Of a stretch of DNA of 64,000 nt, positions 11,342 through 22,230 are shown one piece after another. The stretch is from Amaurobius ferox (lineage: Eukaryota; Arthropoda; Arachnida; Araneae; Amaurobiidae): NCBI GenBank assembly GCA_951213105.1, contig OX578134.1:138544293-138608292 (forward strand), written 5' to 3'. The notes beneath the pieces are model-generated. The model was not told where the DNA came from, did not search any database, and worked only from the letters and a program-made list of their open reading frames with translations. The translations under genes and the position numbers were made by a program. Position 1 is the stretch's first letter, and each line of letters begins with the position of its first letter.

Positions 11342-12109
11342 TTGATGCTGAATTATTACTATCGGGTCATGTCCTTACAGAACCACCCTCTGCAACGACT
11401 AATACTAGATAAGCATTATGATCGACTCTACGACCACAGACCCTCATGCATTCCTTCTTTTGGCAAGCGGATACGAAATATATTGTCAACAACCCCACAA
11501 GTAGATCTAAATGTAAGGAAAACAAAGTGTTTTGAAACACCTCTATGGCATGTTCCAGATTTTATATATCTCAACCCATTTAGTAATTTTACTAAGAGAA
11601 ACACAGATCAGATTATTTATCTGCAACTGTTTGCTGAACATAGAAATCCCTACAACAAGTTTACTCCTATTTTCACAGATGGTTCAAAAGCTGGCAATTA
11701 CGTAGGGTTGGTTTATGTATCTAAAAATACTATAAAGTATTATAAACTGCATGCATCTTGCTCTATTTTTACTGCTGAGATTATGGCAATATACCAGAGT
11801 CTTATATTCATATCTCATCAAATTTCCAAAAAGCACATCATTTGCACCGATTCATTGAGTTCGCTACAAATTTTATCATCTAGGATGGATATGAATTACC
11901 CTATTGCCTCTGATATTCTTAAGTATGAGCATCGTCTGAAGGTACAGGGATACCATACTGAATTTTGTTGGGTGCCAGGACATGCTGGTATCAGAGGAAA
12001 TGAGTTGGCAGATATTGCTGCTAAATTAGCTACTCAAAATTTAAACCTGACAATGCCTTTAACTGATATCAAACCATTCATTTTGAAAAATATTTATGAC
12101 AAATGGTAG
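11342..12109 (+). pseudogene. ORF2 RNase H domain
   Basis: This 255-residue frame continues the RT connector and then gives an RNase H domain that would remove RNA from the RNA/DNA hybrid. The four acidic residues are present: Asp113 (FTDGSK), Glu146 (FTAE), Asp170 (CTDSLSS) and Asp224 (GNELAD), with the His-containing WVPGHAGIRGN just before the last. Jockey-clade elements with a cellular-type RNase H after RT are known. The frame stops at a TAG at 12,107. It has no own start in the ancestor; the Met at 11,342 is internal. Confidence 0.85.
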
Positions 12110-12335
12110 TATTCCTGGAACCAACAGTCTCATAATAAGTTGTAAGAATGAAAGCCCTTAATACAAAAGTGGACTAGTTTCCAATGTGGGAAACTTGAGG
12201 TATTTTTAACTCGTTTGCGCATTGGTCATACTCGTTTTACCCACAGACACTTACTTTTAGGAAAAGTTGAACCCTTTTGTAATATTTGTCAGACCTCAGC
12301 AAGTATATCTTGTACCATTAAACCATAATCAACCA
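12110..12335 (+). pseudogene. degenerate ORF2 C-terminus
   Basis: After several stops the sequence still reads LTRLRIGHTRFTHRHLL and PFCNICQTS, the conserved terminal Cys-containing motif of jockey-type ORF2 proteins. Recognisable homology ends near 12,310. It is a broken tail, not a separate gene. Confidence 0.7.
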
Positions 12336-12949
12336 ACCATTTCATATATTAAATCTTTCAGTATCATTCTCTTAAAACAACTACCACTTTTATTTCTTTA
12401 GATTTTTATTAAAATATAATTGATATAAAGAGAATGCGTATTACCTGATTTCCATATATTTCATAAATATGCGTCAGATGATTCTTGAGTGAGTGATTAC
12501 ATACATTACACACACATACATACATACATATGAATGAGCACACATGAATGGAAAAGCGTGAAGCTGAGCATAGTAGTTACTTGTGTTATAGTTTGAACAG
12601 AATGAACAAATTAGAAGTTAAATGTGTATGTAAGGCGGGAGCAGTAAAGAAGTTTGATATATGATGAAATGAAGTACATGTAACTAATAAATCAAAATTT
12701 TTAACCAAATTAAACAAATGTCCTTTTTTAAAGATAATTATTAATAAATGAAACGGGAAAAAAAGTTATCCGCCTAAAGCGACACTTCGAAATTTCAACA
12801 AGCTAGCAGTCTCTTTTTTGTCCGGTTAAAAAAACTGTCATTAAATATATCATTTTTCACGAAAATCCTTTTGTATAATTTATTTTCTGTGATAGCTGGA
12901 AGTAATGAAACTTTTACGCTAATCGATAGAATTAATAAAAGAGAAACTC
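12336..12949. other. unassigned AT-rich sequence
   Basis: A short run of (ACAT)n-like repeats lies near 12,510-12,530. No gene or element is recognised. Confidence 0.5.
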
Positions 12950-13198
12950 CCAGGCATTTCTTTCAACGTCATGGAGCCATTTGATGGGTTTTGTAACATC
13001 TAAAAAGCTTCGCAAAAATTTACAAAAATAAATTAGCATTGGAAGTATTATTATTAATGTTATTTGCATTTTAAAGGCATTTTCTTCAACGTCATAAAGC
13101 TATTTAATGGGTTTTGTCACATCTAAAAAGCTTTGACAAAATTACGAAAATATATTAGTATTGGAAATATTATTATTAATGTTATTTACATTCTAAAG
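12950..13198. repeat. tandem duplication, ~124 bp unit, two copies
   Basis: Two adjacent units share CATTTYTTCAACGTCATRRAGC at the start, GGGTTTTGTMACATCTAAAA in the middle, and ATTATTATTAATGTTATTT near the end. The first runs about 12,950-13,073 and the second 13,074-13,198. Identity is high by eye. Confidence 0.8.
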
Positions 13199-14540
13199 TC
13201 GTGCCTTATTGAATCACGTGGATGCTGGCAGTTTTTTAGAGTGGCTGGGCAAATTTCACAGCCAACGAGTGTTTATTACTGAATTGTATGATTATTATTT
13301 AGAATTCTGGATTGTTGTAATAAAATAATTATTTCATTAGCATATATTCCATTTATGTATTTCGAAGTTACTACAATTAGTAACATTGTATCATGGCGGA
13401 TTACTGCAAAGGCAACTACCTAGGTGGCTAATTTCTATTTAAAATCGAATTTCGCTTACTATCCAAGTCTTATTTTACGTCATCTACCAAAGGGCTGCTG
13501 ATTTTAACTCTAAAGCTACGTTTTAGTTCAATGCAATTTGCCGTAAATCAATAATAAAATTACTATAACTACCAATAAGCTGTATAATGATGATAATAAT
13601 GATTTGAATAATCATTGATTGATGTCTTACTTTTCCTTGTTTATATTTTATTGTACAGCAATATAGTTTCAGTCGCGTGAAATTATGTACAGATTGTACT
13701 GGTGCATTTGTATCTGTGTACATATAATTATGTTTTTGAACGTACAGCTCTATAATTGAATATATACATAAATACATTGAATGGTACAAAGCATAGCGTG
13801 CGTCTTATGAAAAAAAAAGTCTTCCGGGTGGATGTGGAGGAAGAGGTAAAGGATTTCCCATGGGCGGCAAAACTTTAAAGTCGCTCCCGCATTAAGGTGA
13901 AATATTTGTAAAACAAACGTTTTCCAAAATATGTATGTAAAATATAAAGAAATGGTTTTGCATTACTGCGATGTATCCATTACTTAAAAATGGAATTAAT
14001 CAAATTGTTGATCATCGGAGTACCATAATGTAATTAGATTGCTTTTTTTTCACGTGCCATGTTTTTGTGAAATTGAATTACTTATTGTTGAAACGAAACT
14101 CTTTTTATTTGCTGCTCTTTATTTTGTTGTGAATTTGATTCATAATGCACCAGCTCATTAGAATTTCGGAGAGCAATTGTGGATTTTTTTAAAAAAATTT
14201 GTAATTCATTTGAAGTTCTTCAGCAACGAATTAAAATTTATGAGTGTGTTGTTTAGAAATAAAATACAGTCGAACGCAGAATCCACTGAAAACGGAGAAA
14301 ATTCTAGGTTGAAGTAATGAAGATAAAATTTTCGTATGGCATATTTTCTTTAAGAGCGTAGATAACAAAATGCTAATTAATTTAACGTTAGGACATGCAT
14401 AAATTTCTTTTACGCATTGCACGTCTCTGAAAAATTATGCCAAGATCCGTCTTCATATATTTTAAATTAATTTTCTCACTCATAATTAACTAATAAAATA
14501 TTTTTCATTTGTGCAAAATGTGGGATATTTCGTTAGGTTC
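13199..14540. other. unassigned AT-rich sequence
   Basis: No gene, RNA or known repeat is seen. Short frames on the minus strand (for example 13,523-13,789) have no motifs. Confidence 0.5.
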
Positions 14541-14544
14541 CATA

Positions 14545-14760
14545 ACTCTGTACATTCTATCAAATTAATAAAATGTTAAATCTACCTTATATACATATTA
14601 TTTTATATAGATAATTTTAGATTCTTTAGATTCCATCACATTGTTAGATTTATGCTATAAACACATTATGTTATATACAGAGTTTCAGATTCTTTACATT
14701 CTATCACATTTTTAGATTTATGTTATATGCATATTATGTTATATATAGAATGTTAGAGAA
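14545..14760. repeat. tandem repeat, ~69 bp unit, three copies
   Basis: Units share TTCTATCACATTTTTAGATT-type sequence followed by TATGTTATAYRCATATTATG and end in a TATATAGA-like stretch. Starts near 14,552, 14,620 and 14,689. Confidence 0.6.
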
Positions 14761-14910
14761 TTTTTAACGATAATTAGAAATACAAAGGTGCATGCAAAAT
14801 TTTTCGTAAATCGCGTCTGTGAAGAGAAAGAACTAAAAAGAAAAATTATTTCTTCTAAGTTTATAGCGGATATGCTCAAAGGGAAGATGCTTGTGATGCA
14901 GAACTTGTGC

Positions 14911-15012
14911 TTTACATTGCATGTTATTTACGTAGTTACATTATTTACATTGCATGTTATTTACGTAGTTACATTATTTACATTGCATGTTATTTACATT
15001 GCATGTACATTA
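14911..15012 (+). repeat. tandem repeat, 33 bp unit
   Basis: The unit TTTACATTGCATGTTATTTA followed by CGTAGTTACATTA occurs twice in full, then partly a third time with an extra TTACATTGCATG. Because 33 is a multiple of three, the surrounding open frame shows a repeated 11-residue string; this is a minisatellite, not evidence of a gene. Confidence 0.85.
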
Positions 15013-15239
15013 CATAGTGAATTAACACCGTTCTGTAGCCTTGAAACAAGCTACCATGTATTCCCTATACTTCAAGAATATCTGATATGGGTAGTATAGG
15101 ATTTTCTCTAAAGACTCAAATCTATAAAGCATTAAATTAAATATAATTGCCGAAAATGACACCGCTACTTATTTGATATTGTATTTAATTTGCAGTTTTA
15201 ATATGTCTTCTTTTTCATGTTTAAACTTAAAGAACTTTA

Positions 15240-15698
15240 AAGTGACATCAATTCTCTAAAATTACAAAAAACTGAAATGTCTTGAGAACGGTTCATTTTA
15301 GAGTTGGTTCTATTTGTTTTGTCTTTAAAATTTGTGAACTAAACAAGCATTTGATTAATATATTTTAGCACGTTTAGCTTTTCATTAAAGATTTTGTCAA
15401 TTTTTGAGGACCATTTAGTAAAAAAACCGGTTTTATTTTTTCAAATCATTCGAAAATCTAACGAGCACTTTCCTTCCAAATTTGGGGAAATTTCGTCGAA
15501 TAGTTTTGTGTCAGAGTGGATAGAGACCGACATAGAAAGAACGATAGACAACCCCCCCCCCCTCACACACATATATGGACGTCACGCCAAAGAGGTAATT
15601 TTTTTTTCAAGTTTCAGAGTGTTCGAAACATGTTGATTCGATTTTCGCCGCGATTCCAAATATTTCCCTTTACATTACCATGTATTGCAGGGAAAGTA
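15240..15698 (-). mobile_element. hairpin-ended repeat, subfamily 2, copy H (partial)
   Basis: It ends in the hairpin TTTCCC..GGGAAA with the core ACCATGTATTGCAGGGAAAG (15,663-15,698). Inside are TGAGAACGGTTCAT, a CCCCC/CACACA tract near 15,550 and CGATTTTCGCCGCGATTCCA, which match the copy at 25.3-26.0 kb. The far end with CATGTG..CACATC is missing. Confidence 0.6.
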
Positions 15699-15795
15699 AT
15701 AAGTGACCGGCTGTTTAGAACAATGAAGAATCCGGCTGCCCAGTAGGAAATATAATATGTTCTTGTTAAATAAAGAATCTAACGATATAATTTAA

Positions 15796-16597
15796 GGGGA
15801 CGGTGGACGTTGAAATTCTTTTTATTTATTTATTGACTTAGAAACATGAAAATTTGTATAAATATACCTCTTAACATTACTATATAAAATACCATTAACT
15901 TTTTCTCAATTTTGTCATAATTTTGTAATTTCTTTTTTAAATTTAATTTTTTTCAACGAAAATTTGAAAATGTTCCTTGCGTGCCAATGGTTCACATTTT
16001 TGATTAATTTTACATTATGATCACTCAAAAACACATTATGAACAAATTTGGGTATTCATTTTTAAATCACACTGAAAGTTAATTGTTTAAAAATATTTTT
16101 CTGCATTGGAATTTAATTTTCATCATTTAATTAGATCCTTATTCAATTTTAATTACCTTAATAAAGTCCAATTATAAAATGCATACACAGTTTCATTAAA
16201 AAGTATGAGAGGTGTCTTCCTGCCAAATTTTATGCATCTCAGACAAAAATTAAAACGCATGGAGCATTTTAAAAATGTAAAACCTTTAAAAATTCCGTTT
16301 CGAAAAAAATGCATTCAACCTCTCGCGTACGGGTGGGACAGCGTCCATCCATGGAAACCGCCGACAGAAACATTGCACCTGCTGCAGCAGGTGCAATGTT
16401 CCATGCGGTTTCCATGGACGCCAATGCCTGCAAAGGGGGATCGAACTGTTTGGGATAGGGTATATCAAATACATGTCTTTTGGGGAGGTTCTTCGTTTGG
16501 GATGGACACTGTCCCACCCGTAATCAAATATTAAATAATGTTATATATTAAAAACTTTTTTAGTCGATTTTTGCTCATTTCAACGTCCACCGTTTCC
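15796..16597. mobile_element. TTAA-flanked inverted-repeat element, 802 bp, non-autonomous
   Basis: The left end GGGGACGGTGGACGTTGAAA is matched in inverse by TTTCAACGTCCACCGTTTCC at the right end. Each is bordered by TTAA (15,792-15,795 and 16,598-16,601), the target preference of piggyBac-type transposons. No transposase is present, so this would be a piggyBac-like MITE. A nested palindrome lies inside: GGGTGGGACAG near 16,331 pairs with CTGTCCCACCC near 16,507, and around 16,342-16,422 longer arms enclose a perfect 32-bp palindrome (16,369-16,400). The short ORFs across the palindrome are its translation on both strands. Confidence 0.75.
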
Positions 16598-16662
16598 TTA
16601 ATGGAAGATGGTTCCTATTCTGACTGGACCGGAAGGAAAATTTTAGATTTCTATTATTATTT

Positions 16663-16830
16663 ACCCTACTATATATGGTAATGTATAGGGAAGTTATATA
16701 AGGAAGTCGAAAATAGCAATTCGAGTTTTGAAGGATCTACGCGTTTCGAGCACTTTAGACCACGAAAAAATCTGATGAAGACTGCACATGACTTTCCCTA
16801 CAGTATCAAACTTTCTTTGTTTTATAATGT
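16663..16830. repeat. two opposed hairpin-family end fragments joined
   Basis: Bases 16,663-16,762 resemble the hairpin start of the family on the plus strand (GGTAATGTATAGGGAAG, then GCAATTCGAGTTTTGAAGG and CGTTTCGAGCAC). At 16,763 a minus-strand far end begins (AATCTGATGAAGACTGCACA, then TGACTTTCCCTAC). Both interiors are missing. Confidence 0.55.
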
Positions 16831-16859
16831 ATTAAATTCACCGTGTTGTCTGCCTGCAT

Positions 16860-17145
16860 GTGCAATAGATGTATCCACTCTAACCGAAAAAAGAAACTAA
16901 TCGATCAAATTTCATAAAATTTGGTAGGTAAGTCACTTCTGGGTTACCCTGGTGTTGATTCGATTTTGGTATGGATCGGAAAATAGAACCTGCCTTCTTT
17001 TTTGCTGCAATGATCGTATTTATCCATTCTAGCTAAGAATTAATTGACCAAATTTCAAACACTTTGGCAGATAAGTCGCCTGTAAGGTACCCTGGTGCTG
17101 ATTAGATTTTGGTACGATTTGGAAAAAATATAACCTGTCTTCTTT
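16860..17145. repeat. tandem duplication, ~143 bp unit
   Basis: Two adjacent units share ATCCAYTCTARCYRA, ATYRAYCAAATTTC, AGGTAAGTC/AGATAAGTC, TACCCTGGTGYTGATT and AACCTGYCTTCTTTT. They run about 16,860-17,003 and 17,004-17,145. Confidence 0.75.
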
Positions 17146-17395
17146 TATAAAATGCCCCGCAAAAATTGTGAAAATCTGAAATAAAAAGCTAAATAGATTT
17201 AAATGCATTGATTAAACTCTTGTTTCATACTTAATCTTTGACAAATAAAAGTATCTGATCATCCCCTTTTCTCCCAAAAAAGCCGTTCTGGAAATATTTA
17301 TTGATTTATTTTGTAATTTTCCCGAGCTAGCGACGTTTTATATTTGAGATAACTCTCCGGATAAAAAAAATGTTTTAAAACTTTAAATAGAATAT

Positions 17396-17815
17396 AACTT
17401 CAAATGAGTCTCCGTACGGCACAAATTGAACATACTTTCAAATAACAACCCGTACTGTAAATTGACTATAAATTCAAGTAAGTATCCGTACGTTAAATTG
17501 AATATGCTTTCAAATAAGCATCCGTACGGCAAATTGAATAGTATGATTTCAAATAAGTATCCGATCTATAAATGGAATATAATCTCAAATAAGTATCCGT
17601 ACGGTAAAGTTAATATAACTCCAAATAAATATCCGTACGGTAAATTGAATATAAATTCAAATAAGTATCCGTACGGTAAATTGAATATAAATGTAAATAA
17701 TTATCCGTACGGTTAATTAAATATAATTTGAAATAAGAAACCGTACGGTAAATTGAATATAAATTCAAATAAGTATCCGTACGGTAAATTGAATATAGCT
17801 TCAAATAAGTATCAG
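17396..17815. repeat. 36-bp minisatellite, about 12 units
   Basis: The unit contains the palindrome CCGTACGG, then TAAATTGAATATAA and TTCAAATAAGTAT. Because 36 bp is twelve codons and the unit lacks stops in some frames, both strands show repeat-encoded open frames (17,426-17,716 plus, 17,610-17,804 minus) such as YPYGKLN. No promoter, start context or domain supports a real protein. A few units have lost one side of the palindrome. Confidence 0.9.
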
Positions 17816-17829
17816 TTTCATTTTGTGCA

Positions 17830-20360
17830 ATTAAATTTAATTTAATGGATTAAGAAAGGAGTGTAGAAAAGATAAATTCATGTTCCTTAGTCATGCACCA
17901 CTTACATTAGATTTTTTAACTACTTTGGGTAGGAACTGCAGTTTGAAATAAATTCCACACATATACGAGAGTGTATAATTCACATAGATGTCTATTAATA
18001 CAGCGGAATTCAAACTTGGTTTCTTTGACGAGAAGATTTGCATTTAATAAACAATTGACTATTCCTAGCTTTTCATTTCCAGTAATGAAATCTTAAAGAA
18101 ACCTTTTGTTTTCCAATACCAGAAGTAAAAAGTATCTGAGTTATTTCCCCATTCAACTCTAACATAGAACATGGAATGTTACCATTTAGGGCACAGCATT
18201 GAGTTTGTGTATTGTATATTAATAAACTGCATGATTTCTAATAATCAGCACTTTTTTAAAATGTTTGTTATCAATCATAAATAATCACGGATTTCACCTT
18301 CAATAAATTTTAAATTTCCACATCTACTGCGCAAATTGGAATTATTTAGTTCTCTTTATATTTATGAAGAGTTTTCCTAGTGATAATTCGAAAGAATAAT
18401 GGATGACAATTTAAATGCTTTTATATAGTCTGACAAAAAATGTTAATATATGAAGTATATTATCGAGTTGCAAAATTTTCGCCTCCTCTCTATTGTCAAA
18501 TTAGAATGAGAAAAAAGAAGAAGTCAACATTTTGAAATAATTTCTATAGATGTTATCAAAAGGAACATTAAATTTCGACCGGAAAAATATTGTGATTGTT
18601 GCTGACCATAATTATTTGGCCGTAAAATAAGTAAATTTATTGCATTATGAAGAAAAAGTCATATTTTGTCACATCAGATTTTCTTTTTTTTTTCAAATTA
18701 TACCTTGTAAGTTACCACTCAAAGTTTAACAAAGAAAACGGAGCAATCTTTAAAAACGCCGATCCCTTATTATCTTTTAAAACTTTTCACTCACAAGAAA
18801 GAATGACAGGAAACTTCATTTTTCGTAAAAGAATCGATAAAAAAGAATCACGTAAAAGTATCGATTCTTGATAAAAATTCATCGATATATGCAATTTGAA
18901 ACAGAAGACGGACACCTTTGTGAAACTCACGAATTCATGATTACAAAGTGCTGCTATGACCCATCAATTTCCTTTTCAGTTTCTTTATTGGTTTCAAAAA
19001 GTTCTTAACGGAAGATGGCGCCGTCAGAAAAGTTTTCCTTGTTTCAAGCAATTTCGTAAAAGTGCCGTAGGTGATGGGAGGCATTAGTTTCTGCTCTTTA
19101 TCTTATATATTTGATGCACTGGTAATTGTAAGTAAAGGCAATTTAGGATTTTGATGTGAATGACGTCTGTGGTTGGGGGTATTTCTGGCTGAAATCGGAG
19201 CGTTACGAAAAATGTAAACATTTTGAACGATTATATCTCCGAAACTAGTTCTAATTCATAAAAATGTAAACAATGTTTACATATTCTGTCAAAAAGAAAG
19301 TACCGTTTATGAATATATAAAAATAATATGAATAGTTTAATAGTTTGAACTTTTTACGAAGAAATTAAAGTGGCTGAGCGAGTTATTACTTCACTTAACT
19401 TACATTCACTTCAAGTATCTTCTAAGCTATGAAATATAGATTTAAACAATAAGCAACAAAAATGTTCAATAGGAAGTCCAATTTCTAGGTTAATATGTTT
19501 CTTTTTAATAAAGTTGTTATAGATTTCGTTGAGATCGTCCTGTCAAGTTGAAGAAGATTATTTTCAGTTTTTAAAGCTTATAATGCTTATGTTTTAAAAA
19601 GTGGTAGTTATGAATAGTAAATAGTAATTTGTAGCCCCTTAAAAGTCATACAAGAAGTGGTTATTATTCAGACATATTAATATTTTACTTTTTAAATGTT
19701 TTCCAGTGGGAGAGAAGCTATAATCTAATGTCTCGAGTGCTGCAGCTATATTTGTTTCCTCCTTGGTGAAATATTAGCGCACAAGTACGATATATTTTGT
19801 TTTGTTTCAAAGAAATGAGGACATGAAGTAAACTTGAGGATTCTAAATATGTTTAATGATTGATGAGGCTTGAAGAGAAGAAATCGGATTATGAAATTCT
19901 AGTACGTATTTATTTTCCGATAAGCAAGTTTATAGAATCACCGACTCTTATATCACCTCACAGATATTGTATTAGTTTATATACCGCCAAAGAAGTTAGT
20001 AAAATAATTCGATATTTTGATATGAAATCTGTGGTCTGAGTATCCGGTTAAAATCGGAGCAAAAATTGAAAGCTAAGAACAGTATGATAGTAATTTGTAG
20101 CCCTTTGAAAGCCGTACAAAGATATATACAGTGAAATCTCTGCAAGGAGACTACCCAACAGTTCACGAAAAATTGGCCTTTTAGAGAGGTCTTTCTTCTC
20201 TGAATAGCGGTAATGCGTTGAGTGCAATTTCTGGAATAAACACACATAGATACATAGTTAAATGATAGTTTAATATCTTCTTTTTACGTGTATACAGATT
20301 TAAGAAAAAATAATTAATTGGAGTTTGTTTTAATTTAAGTAATTTTTCACTGATATTTAT
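17830..20360. other. unassigned AT-rich sequence
   Basis: No gene is seen. Near 20,075-20,200 a stretch (TAGTAATTTGTAGCCCTTTG, partly repeated near 19,622; then GTGAAATCTCTGCAAGGAGA and GGCCTTTTAGAGAGGTC) looks like a DNA-transposon end relic, but I cannot name it. Confidence 0.45.
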
Positions 20361-21281
20361 TACTTTCCTTATATACATAATGTATAAGGAAAGTATAATG
20401 ACGGGATCGAAAATTCGAATTCGAGTTTTCGACGGGAGAGCACGTTTCAAGTGTCACTGATCACGAATCAAACATTTTTGAAGTGATGTCTGTGTGTGTG
20501 TGTGTGTCAGTGAGTCTGTGGAGACGATAACTGACGAACGAATGGACCGATTCTAACCAAATTTGGTACAAATATCACAATCCGTAAACACTGGAAGCCT
20601 GTTGTTTTTATACACAATCGAATGTTCAGAACCCCTCTAAATTTTCGAATGAAATTTTGAAAAAATCGTTGAAAAATCAAAACCACTAATAAAGTTACGC
20701 AAATAGACATTTCTTATGTAATTTTTCATTAGAAAACGATTGGAATAAATTTTAGAATGCTAACATGAACTGTTCTCGAGATATTGCACATTTTAAAAAA
20801 AATTATCAAAAAGTCATATAAAATAAAAAAAAATATTTCCTATTGAGAAACATGTTCACTTTTCATATGTAATACCATACGATAAATTGGGTGACATCAT
20901 TCTTGTTTATCTAGCTCGTTCCATTCATGAAAAAATATACTTTGAGTAATACGTTTGTATTTGAACACCAATAGTCATTTGTCTGCTGTAAGAATAACTT
21001 ATTTCTTCGTCCATAACGCTTGGCGAGATTTTGGCGACGAATTTGGCGGAATGTTGCCAACTTGGCGACTTTTTGAAATGCTGCCAAATTAACGAAAATC
21101 TCGCCAAATGGATAAAAATGACGCTAAAATCAATGAAAATGACGACTAATTGTCGAAAATTCAATATCTTGGAAAGAATATTAGTATCTACTATAAGAAA
21201 ACCTATTTTTTTTCCTGTAAAAGTAGTAAATTCATTACATTATATAAGGAAAGTCATGTGTTGCCCACATCAGATTTTTTT
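20361..21281 (+). mobile_element. hairpin-ended repeat, copy B (full length)
   Basis: It begins with TACTTTCCTTATATACATAA completing a hairpin with GTATAAGGAAAG (to 20,396). The near-palindrome TCGAAAATTCGAATTCGA plus GTTTTCGA lies at 20,407-20,432, and a short GT tract at about 20,490-20,506. Then come ACGAACGAATGGACCGATTC, GAACTGTTCTCGAGATAT, and the GGCGA/GCCAA region at 21,020-21,140. It ends at GTCATGTGTTGCCCACATC and a T run. The inner CTTTCCTTATATA occurs inverted near both ends. No transposase or other protein is encoded. Confidence 0.75.
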
Positions 21282-21756
21282 CTTCTGTAGAGATTCTTTA
21301 ATCTCCCGAAAGAAATTATTTAACCTATCGTCATCTTTAACGGGAATAGAAGTCTGTATCAGTCTATTTATATCATCTAATATTTCTTGACATGTAATTG
21401 CAGTTTTAGATTGCGGAAGCTGGTCATCAGAATCAGATTAATGAGTTTCTAAAATAAGATGACAATTTTGTGTTAATCAATAATTCTTAATAAGATTGAT
21501 TGCAAAATTTATTTTTGCTATCAAAATTTAGAAGTCTTACCTGGGTCGAGATTTTCGATGAGGCAATTCTTCCAGTCTTTGGATAGCAGTACAGAGTTTT
21601 CTCGTATTCATGTGATTCGGGGTCATAATCTACTATAACTGCTGTTGCAGCCGAATCCCTGCGTCTTCTAAGGCACCAATACCATAAATTGTTCTATAGA
21701 TGGTACTGCTTAGCCCACAAGTACTGAAGAAATTAACAATTGTTTTTATTTTTTAC
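21282..21756. other. unassigned sequence
   Basis: No gene or repeat is recognised; the composition is slightly richer in GC near 21,600-21,700. Confidence 0.45.
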
Positions 21757-21847
21757 ATTGTTCCACGCAAAGTTTAATCGAGTGGCATCAATTTCTTTGA
21801 TGGTTTTATATGGTTCCTTACACATTTTTCACATCGAATGGCATCAT

Positions 21848-21966
21848 GCCAACGGCCGTACCATGCTGATAACACCGTTTCTCATTAGACCATCGAAGTC
21901 AAGCAGCATCGGGCGCGGTTAGTACTTGGGTGGGTGACCACCTGGGAACACCGCGTGTTGTTGCAC
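21848..21966 (+). rRNA. 5S rRNA sequence (probable retrotransposed copy)
   Basis: The 119 bases match metazoan 5S rRNA across its length: the GCCAACGGCC start, the AAGTCAAGCAGCATCGGGC A-box region, GGTTAGTACTTGGGTGGGTG, and the GACCACCTGGGAACACCGCG C-box and 3' half ending GTTGTTGCAC. The internal Pol III control region looks intact. It lacks the usual TTTT terminator; only ATTT follows before a tRNA-SINE. Several stem bases differ from the common animal sequence, and it is a single copy here, not part of an array. With the flanking 16-bp direct repeats I read it as the 5' part of a composite retrotransposed unit rather than a functional ribosomal gene. Confidence 0.85.
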
Positions 21967-21971
21967 ATTTC

Positions 21972-22230
21972 GGGCGCGGTAGCCCGGTGGTTTGCGAGCT
22001 GGATTTGCACGCTGCCACAACTGCCGCCGTGTTTATGCGGAGTACGATTACGTTAAATATGTGGGTCCGTAAGTCCTTTCGAGAGGTTGGTGGTAGGGGA
22101 AGAAGGGTACGGTCCCTGCGGATGCCTCCCCCACTAGGTTCCGGTCTTAATTGGGTGGCACTCCTCGGCCGTCCAAACAGTTACCTTACACCTTTCTGTT
22201 AGGTCGGACGGTCTGGGTCTCAACAACAAC
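21972..22230 (+). mobile_element. tRNA-derived SINE, B-box deleted, fused to 5S
   Basis: The head GGGCGCGGTAGCCCGGTGG matches the A-box head of the SINEs at 37.9-38.5 kb. The next ~27 bases, which hold the B box in those copies, are missing. The body (GCGGAGTACGATTACGTTAA, GGTGGTAGGGGAAG, CTTACACCTTTC) and the tail GGACGGTCTGGGTCT plus CAACAACAAC are complete. Without a B box its own tRNA promoter should be dead; the 5S promoter upstream could have driven transcription. Confidence 0.85.

Larger units (their letters stand above)
8400..12335 (+). mobile_element. jockey-like non-LTR retrotransposon, internally deleted
   Basis: The order of parts is that of a jockey-clade LINE: a leader, a gag-like ORF1 with three zinc knuckles, then an ORF2 with apurinic-type endonuclease, reverse transcriptase and RNase H. 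The RT core between endonuclease and thumb is missing, and several frameshifts break the rest, so the copy cannot encode its own retrotransposition. The 3' end fades at about 12,320 with no clear poly(A) or short-repeat tail. The 5' boundary is uncertain: the leader's base composition changes near 8,400, right after the pyrimidine tract. I saw no target duplication. Confidence 0.85.

Noticed and set aside
14788..15099. 103-codon frame with a repeated peptide
   Set aside because: The repeat is the 33-bp minisatellite, and the remainder has no recognisable domain.
16205..16534. 109-codon plus frame and minus counterparts
   Set aside because: They cover the palindromic centre of the TTAA element and mirror each other; no domain.
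21930..22202. 90-codon frame and its relatives at 37,985-38,528
   Set aside because: These are translations of SINE bodies, shared because the SINE is repeated.
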